From: Ornithodoros turicata
Taxonomy: Eukaryota > Arthropoda > Arachnida > Ixodida > Argasidae
NCBI RefSeq assembly: GCF_037126465.1
Contig: NC_088201.1
Coordinates: 225,748,016 to 225,812,015, forward strand
Direction of reading: 5' to 3'
Length of the DNA stretch: 64,000 bases
The notes under the pieces are model-generated. The model saw nothing but the letters and a program-made list of their open reading frames with translations. It did no database searches and had not been told where the DNA came from. The position numbers were made by a program, and so were the translations under genes. Shown here piece after piece: positions 12,036 to 22,638 of this stretch; within the stretch, counting starts at the first letter, position 1, and each line of letters starts with the position of its first letter.

Positions 12036-12113
12036 CTTCGAGCACGGTGGTGTTAGTGAATTCGCTTTCGTTCTGACGCCCATTTCTTTACGTTTTTTTA
12101 TTTGGAAGCGCCG

Positions 12114-12119
12114 TATAAA
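12114..12119 (+). promoter_or_regulatory. TATA box at the inner end of the left TIR
   Basis: TATAAA within CCGTATAAAGGG, about 48 bases before the ATG at 12,167. The identical box and leader occur in the right TIR, so the TIR itself carries an inward-facing promoter. Confidence 0.65.
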
Positions 12120-12166
12120 GGGAAAGCGCGCTATCCGCGCGTTATCACTCAGACCAATACTTGGAA

Positions 12167-12624
12167 ATGTTCAGTTACCACGCTTTGCAAACTTGCCCCC
12201 GTAATCACGCTTCTTGGGAAGAGGTGGAGAGTGACTGTTTCAGCAAGGAGAGTCCCCGAAACGAGCTTGTCATCACTGCTTTTCGCTATGTCATAGACAT
12301 GGTGGCTTTTGGCAATATAGGAAAGATATCCCCAAGTCCCCTACAGGAGATGGTGCGTCGGATATACGCCCGTTACAAGAACGTCTCTATAAGCGTTCGG
12401 ATGGACCCTTCGGAGTGATCAGTGAATTTTTGAAGTCGACGAACACCGAATTCAACTACGTGTCTGCAGACATCGTGGATCTCCTCGCTCGCGCCGTTGC
12501 TCATATTAAGTATTCACTGCGGAACCAACATCACCTGCAAGCAGTCTACATTGTGAATTTTGCCACTGATTTATTGAAATACCGTTTAGTCATCGAAATG
12601 GAACGCATTAAACAGTGTGAATAA
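12167..12624 (+). CDS. Unknown helical protein next to left TIR (one frameshift)
   Basis: First gene inside the left TIR, under its TATA promoter. The ATG at 12,167 opens a frame (MFSYHALQTC) to 12,418. A second frame continues to 12,624 with LKSTNTEFNYVSADIVDLLA and ends near EMERIKQCE. The coding pattern carries on across the join, so a single-base shift near 12,408-12,415 has probably broken one ~150-residue protein. The second half looks like amphipathic helices. No signal peptide, membrane segment or known domain is recognised. It may be an accessory (early-type) gene of the Polinton. Function unknown. Confidence 0.5.
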
Positions 12625-13250
12625 CTTTGACGAGACTCTGTGTTTTTTTGTTTTTTTTTTCATGGAAACATCCGTATTTATCATGGAAACATCCTAAACA
12701 TATAGTCTTCCCTTGAGCACGTCGATAGATGCTCGCACTCTCCCTGACTTGCTCGATCTCACACGAACAGAACATTACGAGAAGATCGGACATGCCAAAA
12801 AAGGTACGGGTAATCTTCATCGCAGCGACGTCATTGCGCGGGTCACTGCACCAGCACGATGTCAGAATGGTCATTCTTTTTATACACCCATTCAGCCACC
12901 ACACTGCCACGATGTCCCGTGCTGCTCCTGCCTTCGTCTTTTTATCGCAGTGTCGACTTTACGCTTGACTACCGGGCTAGAGTGATGGTGCAATAGACAG
13001 TCGTTTATACGTCCATTTCACCATCGTGCTAACACGATGACCAACCTACCCCTCCTCTTCCTGCGTTCGCGTGCGCGAAAGACAGAAGCTATATTTCTGA
13101 GCTACAATTTTCTTATTTTTTGACTCTCTCGATTATTATGACAACGCGTGCACAGACTTGGTCTTTTGTTGTATTACTCAATCCCCGTGACGTTCGAGGG
13201 CTCTCTTCCGTGTTTTCCGGTGCTGCAAAAACAAGAGTGTTTTGTTACAA
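12625..13250. other. Polinton interval with two similar TATA/leader blocks, no clear gene
   Basis: Contains two CATGGAAACATCC copies at 12,660-12,695. Two related blocks follow at 12,878 and 13,003, each a TTTATAC box followed some 35 bases later by CACGATG. The open frames after each ATG are only ~20-25 codons. They look like duplicated promoters whose genes are lost or spliced. Nothing else is recognised. Confidence 0.35.
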
Positions 13251-14685
13251 TCCCAGGCAAAAATCTGGACTGGTTCCAGAATGGTTCCATTTGAATCTGG
13301 ACTGGTTCCATTTGAATGTGGATGGTTCCGGAATGGTTCCAGTTGAATCTTGGTGGTCCCAGCTGGATTCGCAAGTGGGGTGGCTGGTTCCACATTGGTG
13401 AAATCAGTGGTACCACTCTGGCCTCAAATGGTTCCACAACTTACAGTGGGAGCCTCACAGGTACCATTTTGTTCCCACAATGGTCAATTGAACCACTTTA
13501 GATTCCAAGCTGGGCAGCTTCCCCCTTTGAGATCCGTTAGGGGAAGAAGAGTCCACTCTTGCCATATACCCTTCTGTTTTTTTTTCTTTTTTAGCCATTA
13601 TTTTGATGTATTTTAGCACACGTATGATCTATATTTCTGGGTTTTTTATCAGTTTACGTCTTCGATAAAATATATGCTGTAACTTCAATTCGTGCTCATA
13701 TTCTCATCTAAAGGCAAATGTCATAAAATGTACCAGCAAAATGCCAAAAGACACAATCCAAAGATGACACACTCCGCCCAATAATTAGAAGAACTAAAAA
13801 CAAAGAGGTAATTGCACGGGCTGACCCAAAGCAGATGCAATAATTATGAGGGCGCTCCGGTGCGGCGGGAGGCTTTCAATTCAAATTCTAACGGCGGGCC
13901 GCGAGAGGGAGCAGAGAGAGCGCGTCAGTTGAAACTTGACGCGTCGTTGCGAGGTCGTTTTTTCTCTTCGGCTGCCGTGGCAGATATCGGGCATCTCCTG
14001 TGCACTATTTACGTGGTTTTAGCGGTTTTAGTGCGTTTTCTAAGACAACGTGATGACAACGAGTCATGTCAAACATATTGGCGATATCTCGGAGAAGTTT
14101 CGACGCTAGGAAGACACAGCGTCCGCAGAAGAACCGGACGATGAAACGCCAAACGGGTATAAAGATTAGGATCGTTTGGTGAAGAGGAAAATGGTACATG
14201 CCGCGACCTACATGGACGGAGGTGTCATCTTCTCTGAGAAAATACAGGTGTGAGGTGGTCAACAAAACGCCATGTTCCCTGTTGTCCGTGAGTGCATCGC
14301 AAATTCAACACAAGCACATGCCTCGTCTGAACGCAGTGAGTGATTACCCGTGTGCGACTTAGTACGTGAGAGATGTATCGATTATTTCTTTATCCTTAGT
14401 GTATGCTCATAGCAGAATAAACAATATTTACTTCAACAGTATGTGCTTTTCTACGCATTACTTTCGGTCATGCATTTAGTGGTCCCATCTGCTAAGTGGT
14501 CGGATCCGAGACCACTTAGCAGAGGGGACCACTGGATAATTTCCATTGGTTCCACTACAAGTGGTACCACCGTGAAACTGGTTCCACTTTTAACTGGTCC
14601 CAGCCATTGAATGGTTCCACATTCCAAGTGGTTCCTGTCCGATAATCCACTTCGAAGTGGTCCCACTCCAGATTTTTGCCTGGGA
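13251..14685. mobile_element. Non-autonomous element with TGGTTCCA arrays, 1.43 kb
   Basis: A 19 bp perfect inverted repeat (TCCCAGGCAAAAATCTGGA) bounds it. Next to each end lies ~240 bp of irregular TGGTTCCA / TGGTCCCA words, in the same orientation at both ends. A hairpin GACCACTTAGCAGA... sits at 14,481-14,533. The middle (13,510-14,450) is unique, with no transposase. It lies at the 3' end of polB, whose frame runs straight into its right end. A target duplication is not clear (AT at most). Confidence 0.65.
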
Positions 14686-14689
14686 TGCA

Positions 14690-17600
14690 TTGAGACACAA
14701 AGAGCGGAATTTACCCTCGTATTCGCAGCTGCCGTAAGGAAAGGAACCTACGGCGTCGACCAGATAGCGCTTGTCATCGTAGGGGACCAAGCTCTTCTTG
14801 ACTCTCGAAATGGTGTACATTGTTTGTTTTATGCTCTGGATGGTGCACTGCTCCTGAGAGACTGTCCTTTCATTGAATAGAGAATCTCGGTACACTTCGT
14901 GCAATAAGTGTCTCCTCACCACGTCTTTCTTAACTCCTTTTGCTCTCGCAATCTGTTTGTGTGTTCCGGCCAAGAGAATGCTGTACATTTTGGCTCGGAT
15001 GGCTACGACTTCCTGAATAACTCCTCCTCCCGTTTCGTCTTTGAAGTACCCCATCTGGTTCGCGTGCTCGGCGTTGAAAAGTGGATGGTCCGGTGGATAG
15101 GAGGAGAGATCTAGCTCGTGCTGAATTTTCATCAGCTGCTCTACGAGGCTCTCGCACGTGAGAGCAAAAATTACACTGTCCGTATCTCCATAGATCAACT
15201 GCACTGGACAGGTTAAGCGAGAAAAGAGCGACTCATAAATGAAGCTGTACATTCGGACTTTGGATATCTCTAAAATGGCAAAGCCCACGTAAAGGGGGTG
15301 CGTGCATTTGATACGACGCTGTTCCATCTCGTACAAGATGCACTTGTCACTGAGGATGTGGAAGTCGACGGAACTAGCTTTTCTGAGCGCGCTTTCTTTG
15401 TCGTAGGCTATGGTGTACCTCTTCATGCGTCTCACATTTTGAATCGTTTTCCCGAACGTGCTATTTTTTATGGTCTTATACAGTAAACGCTCAAATTTCG
15501 TGGTTGAGGCATTCCTCAACGCGAGGTTTCTATGCACGAAGGCGGACAAAAATTGTCTTGGCGGAATGAGAGGATGGCGTGAATGTGTTTTATTTTCATG
15601 CCCAACCTGACGTAGAGAGCGAGCAGATAATAGTGCACGACGTAACTTTCTTTGTCGTAACATGTCAGTAACAATTTCCTCGTGGGCGGCGCGTTCAGTG
15701 CCAATGCTTCCTTCAAGTTCCTTTGGTAGGGGGACAGTTCACCCTCGTCCACGGTTCTATGTTCGGGTGCCAGAGGGAAATCCCTCGTGAGCGCGTGCAG
15801 TTCTTCGGGATAGGACAGGTCTACCACGTACACGTAGCCCACTTCCGAATCGTGCGGAATTTTGAGAAAATCAATATCGCCCCAGCTGGAAGGATCGACC
15901 CACTCAAAACCACCTGTCGGAAGATGGAAAGTCATGGCATAAGCGTACAAACTGTTTACATCTAAGTACTGAATAATTTTTTTCTGTTGTTGAGGGTCGT
16001 AATCGTCGCATCCCTCGTGATTAGCCCGACAATATCTGTGGAAGCTGTTACAAATGCCTCCTCTGATTCCCTTCTCGATCGTTTCGTACGTCTCACGATC
16101 GCTCATGAGCTCGAGTTTGACTTTGGTGAGCTTCAGTGCGCTGCTCCACGCGTAACTGGCGAGGGATACAGTGCGTAAGATATCTATCCCATCCGTCTCT
16201 AGCGTAATCTTCCTGAAGTACAGCACCACGTCGCAGAGCTGACAGGAGCAGAGCTGACCTCGTCCGAGATATCTTCATCGTTCAGGACATTTTTGAAAGC
16301 GTCCTTTGGCGGTAGCGCGGGCAAATCGTACGCTTCGAAACTGTCGACGAAGGTGTACGGATAAAGGCCTTTCCTTAGGAGACAGCGGAAACGGTCACAT
16401 CTCACGCTTCTCGTGTAATGGGGTAGTGTACTGCTCTCAAGCGGTGAATCACCCCAGGCCATAGTCATGATTTAGTAGTAGTAGTAGTAGTCATCAAACA
16501 TTTGGCGCGTACAAACGAAGGCGCTTTCACCACCGCTTGCAAGCAGGGTTTCCACCAGGTTCGACATGGAGAGGTTGAAAAACTGCGTGGTATCGCGGAA
16601 ATGGAGATCGCCAATGTTGAACCCTCGTATTTTTTCTGTGGTAGACGCTAAGATCCACGGTTCACCCAGATTTAGAACGAGCAATGTGGCGGAGAAGGGA
16701 GCTCAAATGGTATTGCAGGTTGTGCACTAACACGACGAGATCTTTGGTGTTACGACAGGTAAGGTTACACGTATCACACAGCGTCGCGACAAAATTCGAG
16801 GATCCGGGCTTTCTCCCGCTTTTGGCATTTCCAAAATCGTTTCATTTATATCCCGGCATAGGCGTTCGTGTCGCTCCAACACCTCTTTCGTTAGATGCCC
16901 CTTGGTGCATTTCTCGCAGTAAAAATAGGCACTTCGTCCCATGAAAGTGCTAAATTTTCTGATTCCATAGAAATGACCCCTAACCTCGACCAAATGTACT
17001 TTATCCATATACAGCATAGAGGGAACCCTCCCCGTGCTCACCGTCGACGTTTGCTCGTCGAACACGTAGATGTACACGGATATTTTGTTTTTTCTCTCCC
17101 ACAGGGAAATGTCTTCGTAAGCGACTGGGAAGCAGGGCGGCCAGTACGTTACGCGCGTCTCAGGATTCGTGGGATCCATGTATTTTCTGTATCTGACGAA
17201 ATCGTTGGGGTTATTTTTTAGTGGATGTAAGAGCGCCAGCACGCTATACTTGAAACACTCATTTTCGTGGTTCCACGGTAGCTTGACGTTTGTCAGGATC
17301 CTTCTTTTTTTCGTTAAGGACGCGGGAAGTTCGATAGTGCACCCAATCCGCTTCGGTTTCAAACGTATTATTTTTAGGTCGACACATTGAACGTCTCTGG
17401 AAGTGAAGCCCGACCCTTCTCTCGAATAGTTTTCGACGCGTTGCGAGGACTCTGCGATGGCAGCATTTAACGCGCCTTCGATTTCTTGTCGGTTATGAAC
17501 CACTCTCATGTGAAGGTTTACGTGAAGGAGGTGCGAAGTTAACCCGTCGGCTCCGTCCTTAACCATGAGCGCCTTCGAGGACAGACAAAATTTGAAAGGC

Positions 17601-17932
17601 ATGGGATAAGCTTCCAGGACGCGCATGATTACAGGAGCTATGCTAGGTAGATAGAGTCGCAAATCGTCAACGTTGTCGTCGTGCGGGGAACAGAGAAGCG
17701 TGTACCTAGTAGCCGTTCCGTCAAATGCCTCATCTGTGACAAAAAAAGGAAGGAATCGTCTCTCCGTGACGGAGGGATGATTCTCTACGATGTGTTCTCG
17801 TAATTCTACGATTCTGCGACCCTCCACGGGGTCATCTACACATCGAAATTCTGGGCTTGCATCTGGTGTTTCAGCTCTCACCCACCCAGACAGAGGAATG
17901 AAATCTGCATACGACTGATCCCCTTCCCACAT
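14690..17932 (-). pseudogene. polB: Protein-primed type B DNA polymerase (Polinton PolB), frameshifted
   Basis: Would copy the element using a protein primer. The frame opens with ATG at 17,932. The N-terminal 400 codons (to 16,727) include a C-x2-C pair in YFYCEKCTKGHL that suits the zinc-containing N-terminal part. After it the frame is broken at least four times (about 16,700, 16,470, 16,215 and 15,590). Motif A appears as DVNSLYAYAMTFHLP near 15,960, and motif C as YGDTDSVIFAL near 15,190. The total of ~1,080 codons is normal for Polinton PolB. One break lies in a TAC/TAG trinucleotide run at 16,472-16,487, which gives YYYYY then stop. The last codons run into the element at 13,251-14,685. 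It is a pseudogene, and the identification is firm. Confidence 0.9.
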
Positions 17933-17958
17933 GAGTAGTTCGTCTGCATTGTCGTGCC

Positions 17959-19838
17959 ATAGCCTCCTATATTTGAGAATGCCTGTTCAAGGCGCCAAGA
18001 TCAAAGAGCACCGCCCGTCCAATCCGTTTCCGGCGTCCACCGCAAGGGGCGCTGCCTCCCTCGGATACTGCGCTGCGATTGCCATGCTTTTCTATGAGCG
18101 ATGTTGCATCGCGAAACTAATTTTATGTGCCATATTTTCGACATTTTAATACTGCAACGCGAACTAGGGCTTACGATAATTAGTTGAGAAGTTGATAATA
18201 GAAAAAATAAGCGCTAGGTTATTTTCGAGGGTGTTTAGTGACGAAAGGCGCAAACGTCGGAGCCGCAAAAAATATCCATTTTCCGGCAGTAAGATGTTTC
18301 ACGTCAAATTGTAGCTGACGTTATGAAGCAGGGGAGATTATGTGAACATGTTGTATTGTGACTAGGGAGTGAAAAGGGCTGATGACGACGGATTTTAGTA
18401 TGGATGCCCCGAAATCTGAGCGAGCTTAACGAATGCACAGATCATCATAGTGCAGCGGTGTAGATTATATACGCACAGAATGTGCGACGCAAAAGTGACA
18501 GTAAAAATACAAGCAAACAAAATACAGACAAATTATTTATTCGGTTATATAAATTCGGGTTATACTCCGCCCCACTTGTTATCGCGTTTCTTCATAGTTT
18601 TAGTGCCTTCGGTGAGAGGGGCTTGGAGGCGGAAAAGTTTGCCATGTCATTCTTGTCAGTTACTCCGAGAGCAAAATTTGTGAACAGTGTGCGGAAAAAC
18701 TTGGTAAGCAACGCTTCCAGAAGCTGCCGGTTATGTCAAGGAACAGAGCATTTTAATACTTCCCGCTCATTTAATATTTCAGTAGCATTCCTCCTCTTTG
18801 CGAGCATCACTTGAATGTAGATTTTCAAGCAATGTATTTGTTTTCCATTGTATTACCTTCCTCGTAATGCTTTCTATGCCGGAAGCATTTTAAATAAAAA
18901 TGAGTAAATAATCTCATGGTGGTGGAAAGCAAAAAGTACAAGAATAAAATAAAGCCGTTTGCAATGCTGCCAATGCATGCTCACGTATGTGTGCTTTATG
19001 TGTGCGCGTAGCCGCGAAAGCTTGGCCACGAACAGGTGCGCTATCGTTCGTATCGCACATCCTCTGGCAGAGAAGCGCATTTGCATGTTGAAGCCGTTTT
19101 CATGAAGTTACATCTTGTGCAAAGAAGTACTTGCTTTAGGAGATTTAAAATGATTTAGCCAAATAGTCCCGTGGGATGAGCAACCGCGGTATTTTGATCA
19201 CCCGCTTCTCCTTTTTCTTTTTGTCCGGCGCACAATAACTGCACCTTGACGTAGCAGAAGATGCTGGTACAAGAGGGCACGACAGCAAGCAGCCTGCTTC
19301 TTTGTAACGATCAGCTTTATTATATTTCTTGAAAGAAAGAAATAAAGAAATCAAAGCGCGGAGTTAACACCATTTCGTAATTCCTGGAGTAGTTCGTTAC
19401 AATAATGTGTACACATGTACGCATGCAACAGCAGCTGTCAAACCGGTAGGCCACGTATTTGCGCATACAGTTCAAGGCAAGACGCAACTGCAATTTTACA
19501 TAATGTGATGAAAATACACATATGACACCAAGAGCGCCGGCAGCGTTGGGTTCTCTACTTTTCAATGAGGTTTTTGCGCAGCTCAGAATCAATATCCCGA
19601 GCAGTCGAATTTCTTAAAAAATACCTGATTTAATATTAATAGATTTCCCAATCATCCATCCCAGGCAGTCGTCAACGCATATTACTACTAATTGCGCGAG
19701 CGCTCCATAGCATTTGCATTGAGGAGAACCCTAGGATGCGAGCGCCCCAAGCGGCGCGGTGCAGAGGAGGATAGGGGAGGAGGTTGAACGGGCGCTTCGA
19801 GGCGAATGAGCAGGCATTCTCAAATATAGGAGGCTGTG
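17959..19838. mobile_element. hAT-like non-autonomous element, 1.88 kb, with 8 bp target duplication
   Basis: Flanked on both sides by GTCGTGCC (17,951-17,958 and 19,839-19,846). Ends are inverted copies of AGCCTCCTATATTTGAGAA followed by TGCCTG. An 8 bp duplication is the hallmark of hAT elements. The interior has no transposase, only AT-rich unique DNA with frames up to 110 codons that I do not trust. It lies just upstream of the polB ATG. Confidence 0.75.
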
Positions 19839-19923
19839 GTCGTGCCCATCTAGGGCTCGTCGTCGTCGTTTTCATCATCTGTTTGATTCATTACAAAAGA
19901 ACGGACTGATAAGTGTTTCGTCG

Positions 19924-19957
<34 letters not shown>

Positions 19958-19982
19958 TATCATCTGAAATGACTATCGGCTG

Positions 19983-20408
19983 TTACCGAGATTCTCTATT
20001 CATATCCTCGTGTTCTCTTTCTACGGCCACGAGCATGGCGTCGATGGGTCGTACTGGCATACGAGACAGCGTGGCACTGCGACCAAGCACAATCAATACG
20101 AGATTCCCCCTCTAAAAAAAGAAAAAAAAAAAAAAAAAAAATACTCACTCTTCCTTCTTGATAAGAAACACTTGAGGTAGTAGTTGTTTCTGTGATGTTG
20201 TGGTTGTTGGGGAAAGGATGGACACAGTTAACGGTGCCCCTGTAGAACTTGTGCGTGATGAAAGATTGTGTCAGCGACCTATCATCCCCTAAAAGTACAA
20301 AATTTAGAACAAACATGCAATCATCAAACACATTCGACTTACATGTTTGTTTTTCAACGAAACGGTCCACGTCGTTGAGGGATGGCCCTTGCGGGCTTGC
20401 AATAATCC
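19983..20408 (-). CDS. Small three-exon Polinton gene, unknown function
   Basis: Three exons on the minus strand join in one open frame. Exon 1 ends at 20,343 (donor GTAAGT), exon 2 is 20,149-20,288 (acceptor after CTTTTAG, donor GTGAGT), and exon 3 is 19,983-20,111 (acceptor after a T-rich TTTTTTTAG, stop TAA at 19,983). Introns are 54 and 37 bp. The second is very short and T-rich, so it may be partly collapsed. Exon lengths preserve phase (1, then 0). Exon 2 encodes DDRSLTQSFITHKFYRG and a threonine run. Exon 3 encodes a hydrophobic NLVLIVLG then an acidic tail. No in-frame ATG is seen upstream; an ATT stands where one would be expected near 20,403. The TATA box at 20,424-20,430 fits a start there. 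No family recognised. Confidence 0.5.
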
Positions 20409-20423
20409 TGCGAAGACTGTCCT

Positions 20424-20430
20424 TTTTATA
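20424..20430 (-). promoter_or_regulatory. TATA box for the 19,983-20,408 gene
   Basis: Minus-strand TATAAAA about 20-30 bases before the presumed leader of the three-exon gene. Confidence 0.5.
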
Positions 20431-20519
20431 GTTGACACCGCTCTCCTCTTTCTCTCCCCCTCTCAGTCTTACCGGAGTGAAATCGACACTTGCGTTCCAA
20501 GCTCCACCTCTTTTTTTTT

Positions 20520-20735
20520 CTGTCGTAACCGTCGTTTCGATGCTCCTTGATTTTTGTTGTCTTGTTGGTTGTTGTTGTTGTCACCGTAACCATTGTTTCG
20601 AAGCTCGTTGCTTGTACATGAAGGCAATTGATGTTCTCAGGCTGGAACACAGAAGATGAGGGTTCGTGTCCAGCCTCCTGTTTTCATCACGTTGCTTGTG
20701 GTTGTTGTAACCGTTGTTTCGAAGCACGTTACCAC
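20520..20735 (-). repeat. Three copies of a TAACC(G/A)T(T/C)GTTTCGA motif upstream of the promoter
   Basis: Copies at about 20,524, 20,584 and 20,707 share the core GTAACCRTYGTTTCGAWGC with GTT-rich flanks. They lie 100-300 bases upstream of the TATA box at 20,424, a position suited to transcription factor binding. Copy spacing is irregular. Confidence 0.45.
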
Positions 20736-21027
20736 GTGCAAAAAAAAAAAAAAAAAGAAGGGAGGGTCTAGGATGAAATCAAAAGCACCGTTAGGAAGAC
20801 AACTTTTCTTTAACGAGTATCCTAACCTAGCGTCCTCGCCCTACGTCCCCCGCATCATCCTCCGGGTCGTGCAACTATCAACCTGCTATATAGAATCACG
20901 AGAGTGATTATCGTGTCAAAAATAAAAATAATAAAGAGCTTACGGATTACGAATTGGGTCCGCTTCGCCTGTGCGCGCAGGTATTCCACTGGAAGATCAG
21001 GGAGTGCATAATCTCCTCGATCATTCC

Positions 21028-21315
21028 AGTGGATAGGGGATGGCCTCATCGACATCGAGGTCGGTGAGGTCATCCACCAGGCTCCTGGGCACTGACACAA
21101 GGTTCTGGTATAACGGTGGCGATGTTGACCCCTGCCCTCCCATTCCTCCCTGTAATAGGCGAGGAGGATGGTGTTGAGGGCCTCCTCAACGGCGTCGTCC
21201 AGGGGAAAACGAGGAACTCCAAAAAGTCCTCGAAGACCACCCTGGGGGACGTCGTTTTAATCCACGAGTTGGAAGAACAGCGACACGATACCCAGATGGT
21301 GTACCCTATGCAAAT

Positions 21316-21352
<37 letters not shown>

Positions 21353-21437
21353 ACAACACTTTCTATGATGATGAGCACTCACCGCTCGACGGCTCCATGA
21401 CCCGCAACAAGTGCGTCACACTTTCGAAACGCCTCAT
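21028..21437 (-). pseudogene. Decayed paralogue of the two-exon gene at 21,946-22,287
   Basis: Exon 1 (21,383-21,437) starts ATG with MRRFESVTHLL and ends in phase 1 at a GTGAGT donor. A 77 bp intron holding (TTTA)n follows, then exon 2 from 21,305. Its start (GYTIWVS) and the pieces LFFQLV, DFLEFLVF and LAYYREEW align with the neighbour gene, but in three different frames, so at least two frame changes have occurred. The first frame stays open to 21,070; another ends near 21,028. It shares exon length class, intron phase and intron composition with the neighbour, so a tandem duplication is the simplest reading. Confidence 0.5.
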
Positions 21438-21724
21438 CGCGAATTTCGGATGGACGTTTCGAATGAAAGACTAACTGGGTTGACTGACTGACTGAGTGCA
21501 TGTTGGGTAGGTTGCTCCCACATATTCACTTGTCATGCTCAGGTTGCACGGTTTCGTATTCCTCTATTGAGCAGGGTTCTCACGAACGATCAGCTAGCGC
21601 GCGCGTGCGAGAGAGAAGAAGGACAGGGAAAATTTTTATTCAGTATATACATATACATTTATTCGACCTGGTCGACGTCTCCTCCTTTTTCCCCCTCATG
21701 TTCTTCGAGGATCCAGGGGTCGTG

Positions 21725-21930
21725 CCTATAGAAATAAACAAAAAGAATGAACATCGAACAAGAAAGATCTTTCGGGAAAACTTACGGGATTTATGTGCGC
21801 ATCCACCTTTCGAGGATGTCTCTTCATCCCGCACAGCTCACTTGGTTCCACTGAGTGGTGAGGGACCGGAGGAGGCGCTCTGCGGCCCCAAAACTTAGGG
21901 GAAGAGTACCTTCAAAACAGAGCTGCCTCT
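21725..21930 (-). other. Possible exon pair with a 60 bp intron
   Basis: On the minus strand a GTAAGT donor at 21,785 and a CTATAG acceptor at 21,726 bracket 60 bases. The flanking frame is open through the join (...DAHINP, then ARPLDP) but ends after a few codons. It follows directly the stop of the gene at 21,946, so it may be a 3' UTR intron or a further small gene. Confidence 0.3.
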
Positions 21931-21945
21931 AAGTTTCGGGGGAGT

Positions 21946-22287
21946 CTAAAAAATAGCTCCCCGATGCATAGCAATCTGCGTCCACTCAGTCACGTAATAC
22001 CCCATGAACACAGCCACCGTTGCGTCCTGAATTTCAACGTCCTCACTGAACGTGAAGCACTGAAAGAAGGTCTCCACGTCCATGCGGGGGACGTCGCACC
22101 CCGTCGCCGGTATCAGTTGGAAGAACGCTTCTACCACTGCGATAACTGTAAACCCTACAGAAATGCATGAAATAAAATAAATAAATAAATAAATAAACAA
22201 GACGCTATACAATGTCGAACAGACCTTACCAAAGAGGGGACGGATGTGGACAAGGAGGTCGAAGATGGATTGGAAACGACGAGCCAT
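21946..22287 (-). CDS. Small two-exon Polinton gene (88 aa), unknown function
   Basis: Exon 1 (22,230-22,287) begins ATG with MARRFQSIFDLLVHIRPLF and ends in phase 1 at a GTAAGG donor. A 75 bp intron made mostly of (TTTA)n ends in CTGTAG. Exon 2 (21,946-22,154) runs in frame to a TAG stop. The protein has a hydrophobic stretch just after the junction (FTVIAVVEAFFQLI) and a second near its end (AVFMGYYVTEW). A TATA box lies at 22,367-22,373. It has a decayed tandem relative at 21,028-21,437. It could be a small membrane-associated or helical accessory protein. No family recognised; the gene model is well supported by the phase match. Confidence 0.6.
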   Translation of the reverse strand: MARRFQSIFDLLVHIRPLFGKVCSTLYSVLFIYLFIYFISCISVGFTVIAVVEAFFQLIPATGCDVPRMDVETFFQCFTFSEDVEIQDATVAVFMGYYVTEWTQIAMHRGAIF

Positions 22288-22366
22288 ATCGCTTGGTAGG
22301 TTGGTTGGTTGGTTGGTTGATGATAGGCAGGGAATAGAAGATGAGGTGGCAAGAGGAACGGTCCAT

Positions 22367-22373
22367 CTTATAA
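22367..22373 (-). promoter_or_regulatory. TATA box for the 21,946-22,287 gene
   Basis: Minus-strand TTATAAG about 80 bases before the ATG at 22,287. A (GGTT)n run lies in the leader. Confidence 0.5.
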
Positions 22374-22589
22374 CCGTGCTTTCTCACGCTCGCATGCATC
22401 CGCGTAATAGTATCGCTTACGGGAAACCGCCATTTTCTCGTTCAATATGACGCGCGCGCCCGCGCGCGCGCAAATTCAAATGTTAATAAGACAGTTGTTA
22501 TCGTTGCTTCCAAATGATGGTTCTGACCGCTGTTTCCAAACATGTCCCAACACGTTCAAGGACGATAGAGAGAGAGGGAATAACGTTAG

Positions 22590-22595
22590 TATAAA
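22590..22595 (+). promoter_or_regulatory. TATA box for the spliced plus-strand gene
   Basis: TATAAA, 44 bases before the ATG at 22,639. Confidence 0.5.
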
Positions 22596-22638
22596 TTTCG
22601 AAGCAGTAGCGACAGTTTGAGCAATCGTATAGAAAACC

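Larger units (their letters stand above)
10922..12166 (+). repeat. Polinton left terminal inverted repeat (~1.25 kb)
   Basis: Matches the reverse complement of 28,292-29,668 almost throughout, including the C-rich tract at ~10,970, the ATTAATGTGTCAGTCCAGG block at 11,278, an array of ~75 bp units and a TATA promoter at its inner end. Homology stops only a few bases before the first gene's ATG at 12,167. Small open frames inside the TIR occur in both copies and show no coding signature. Confidence 0.92.

Noticed and set aside
13174..13501. NGTSPDSNGT-type ORFs
   Set aside because: Products of the TGGTTCCA word array of the inserted element.
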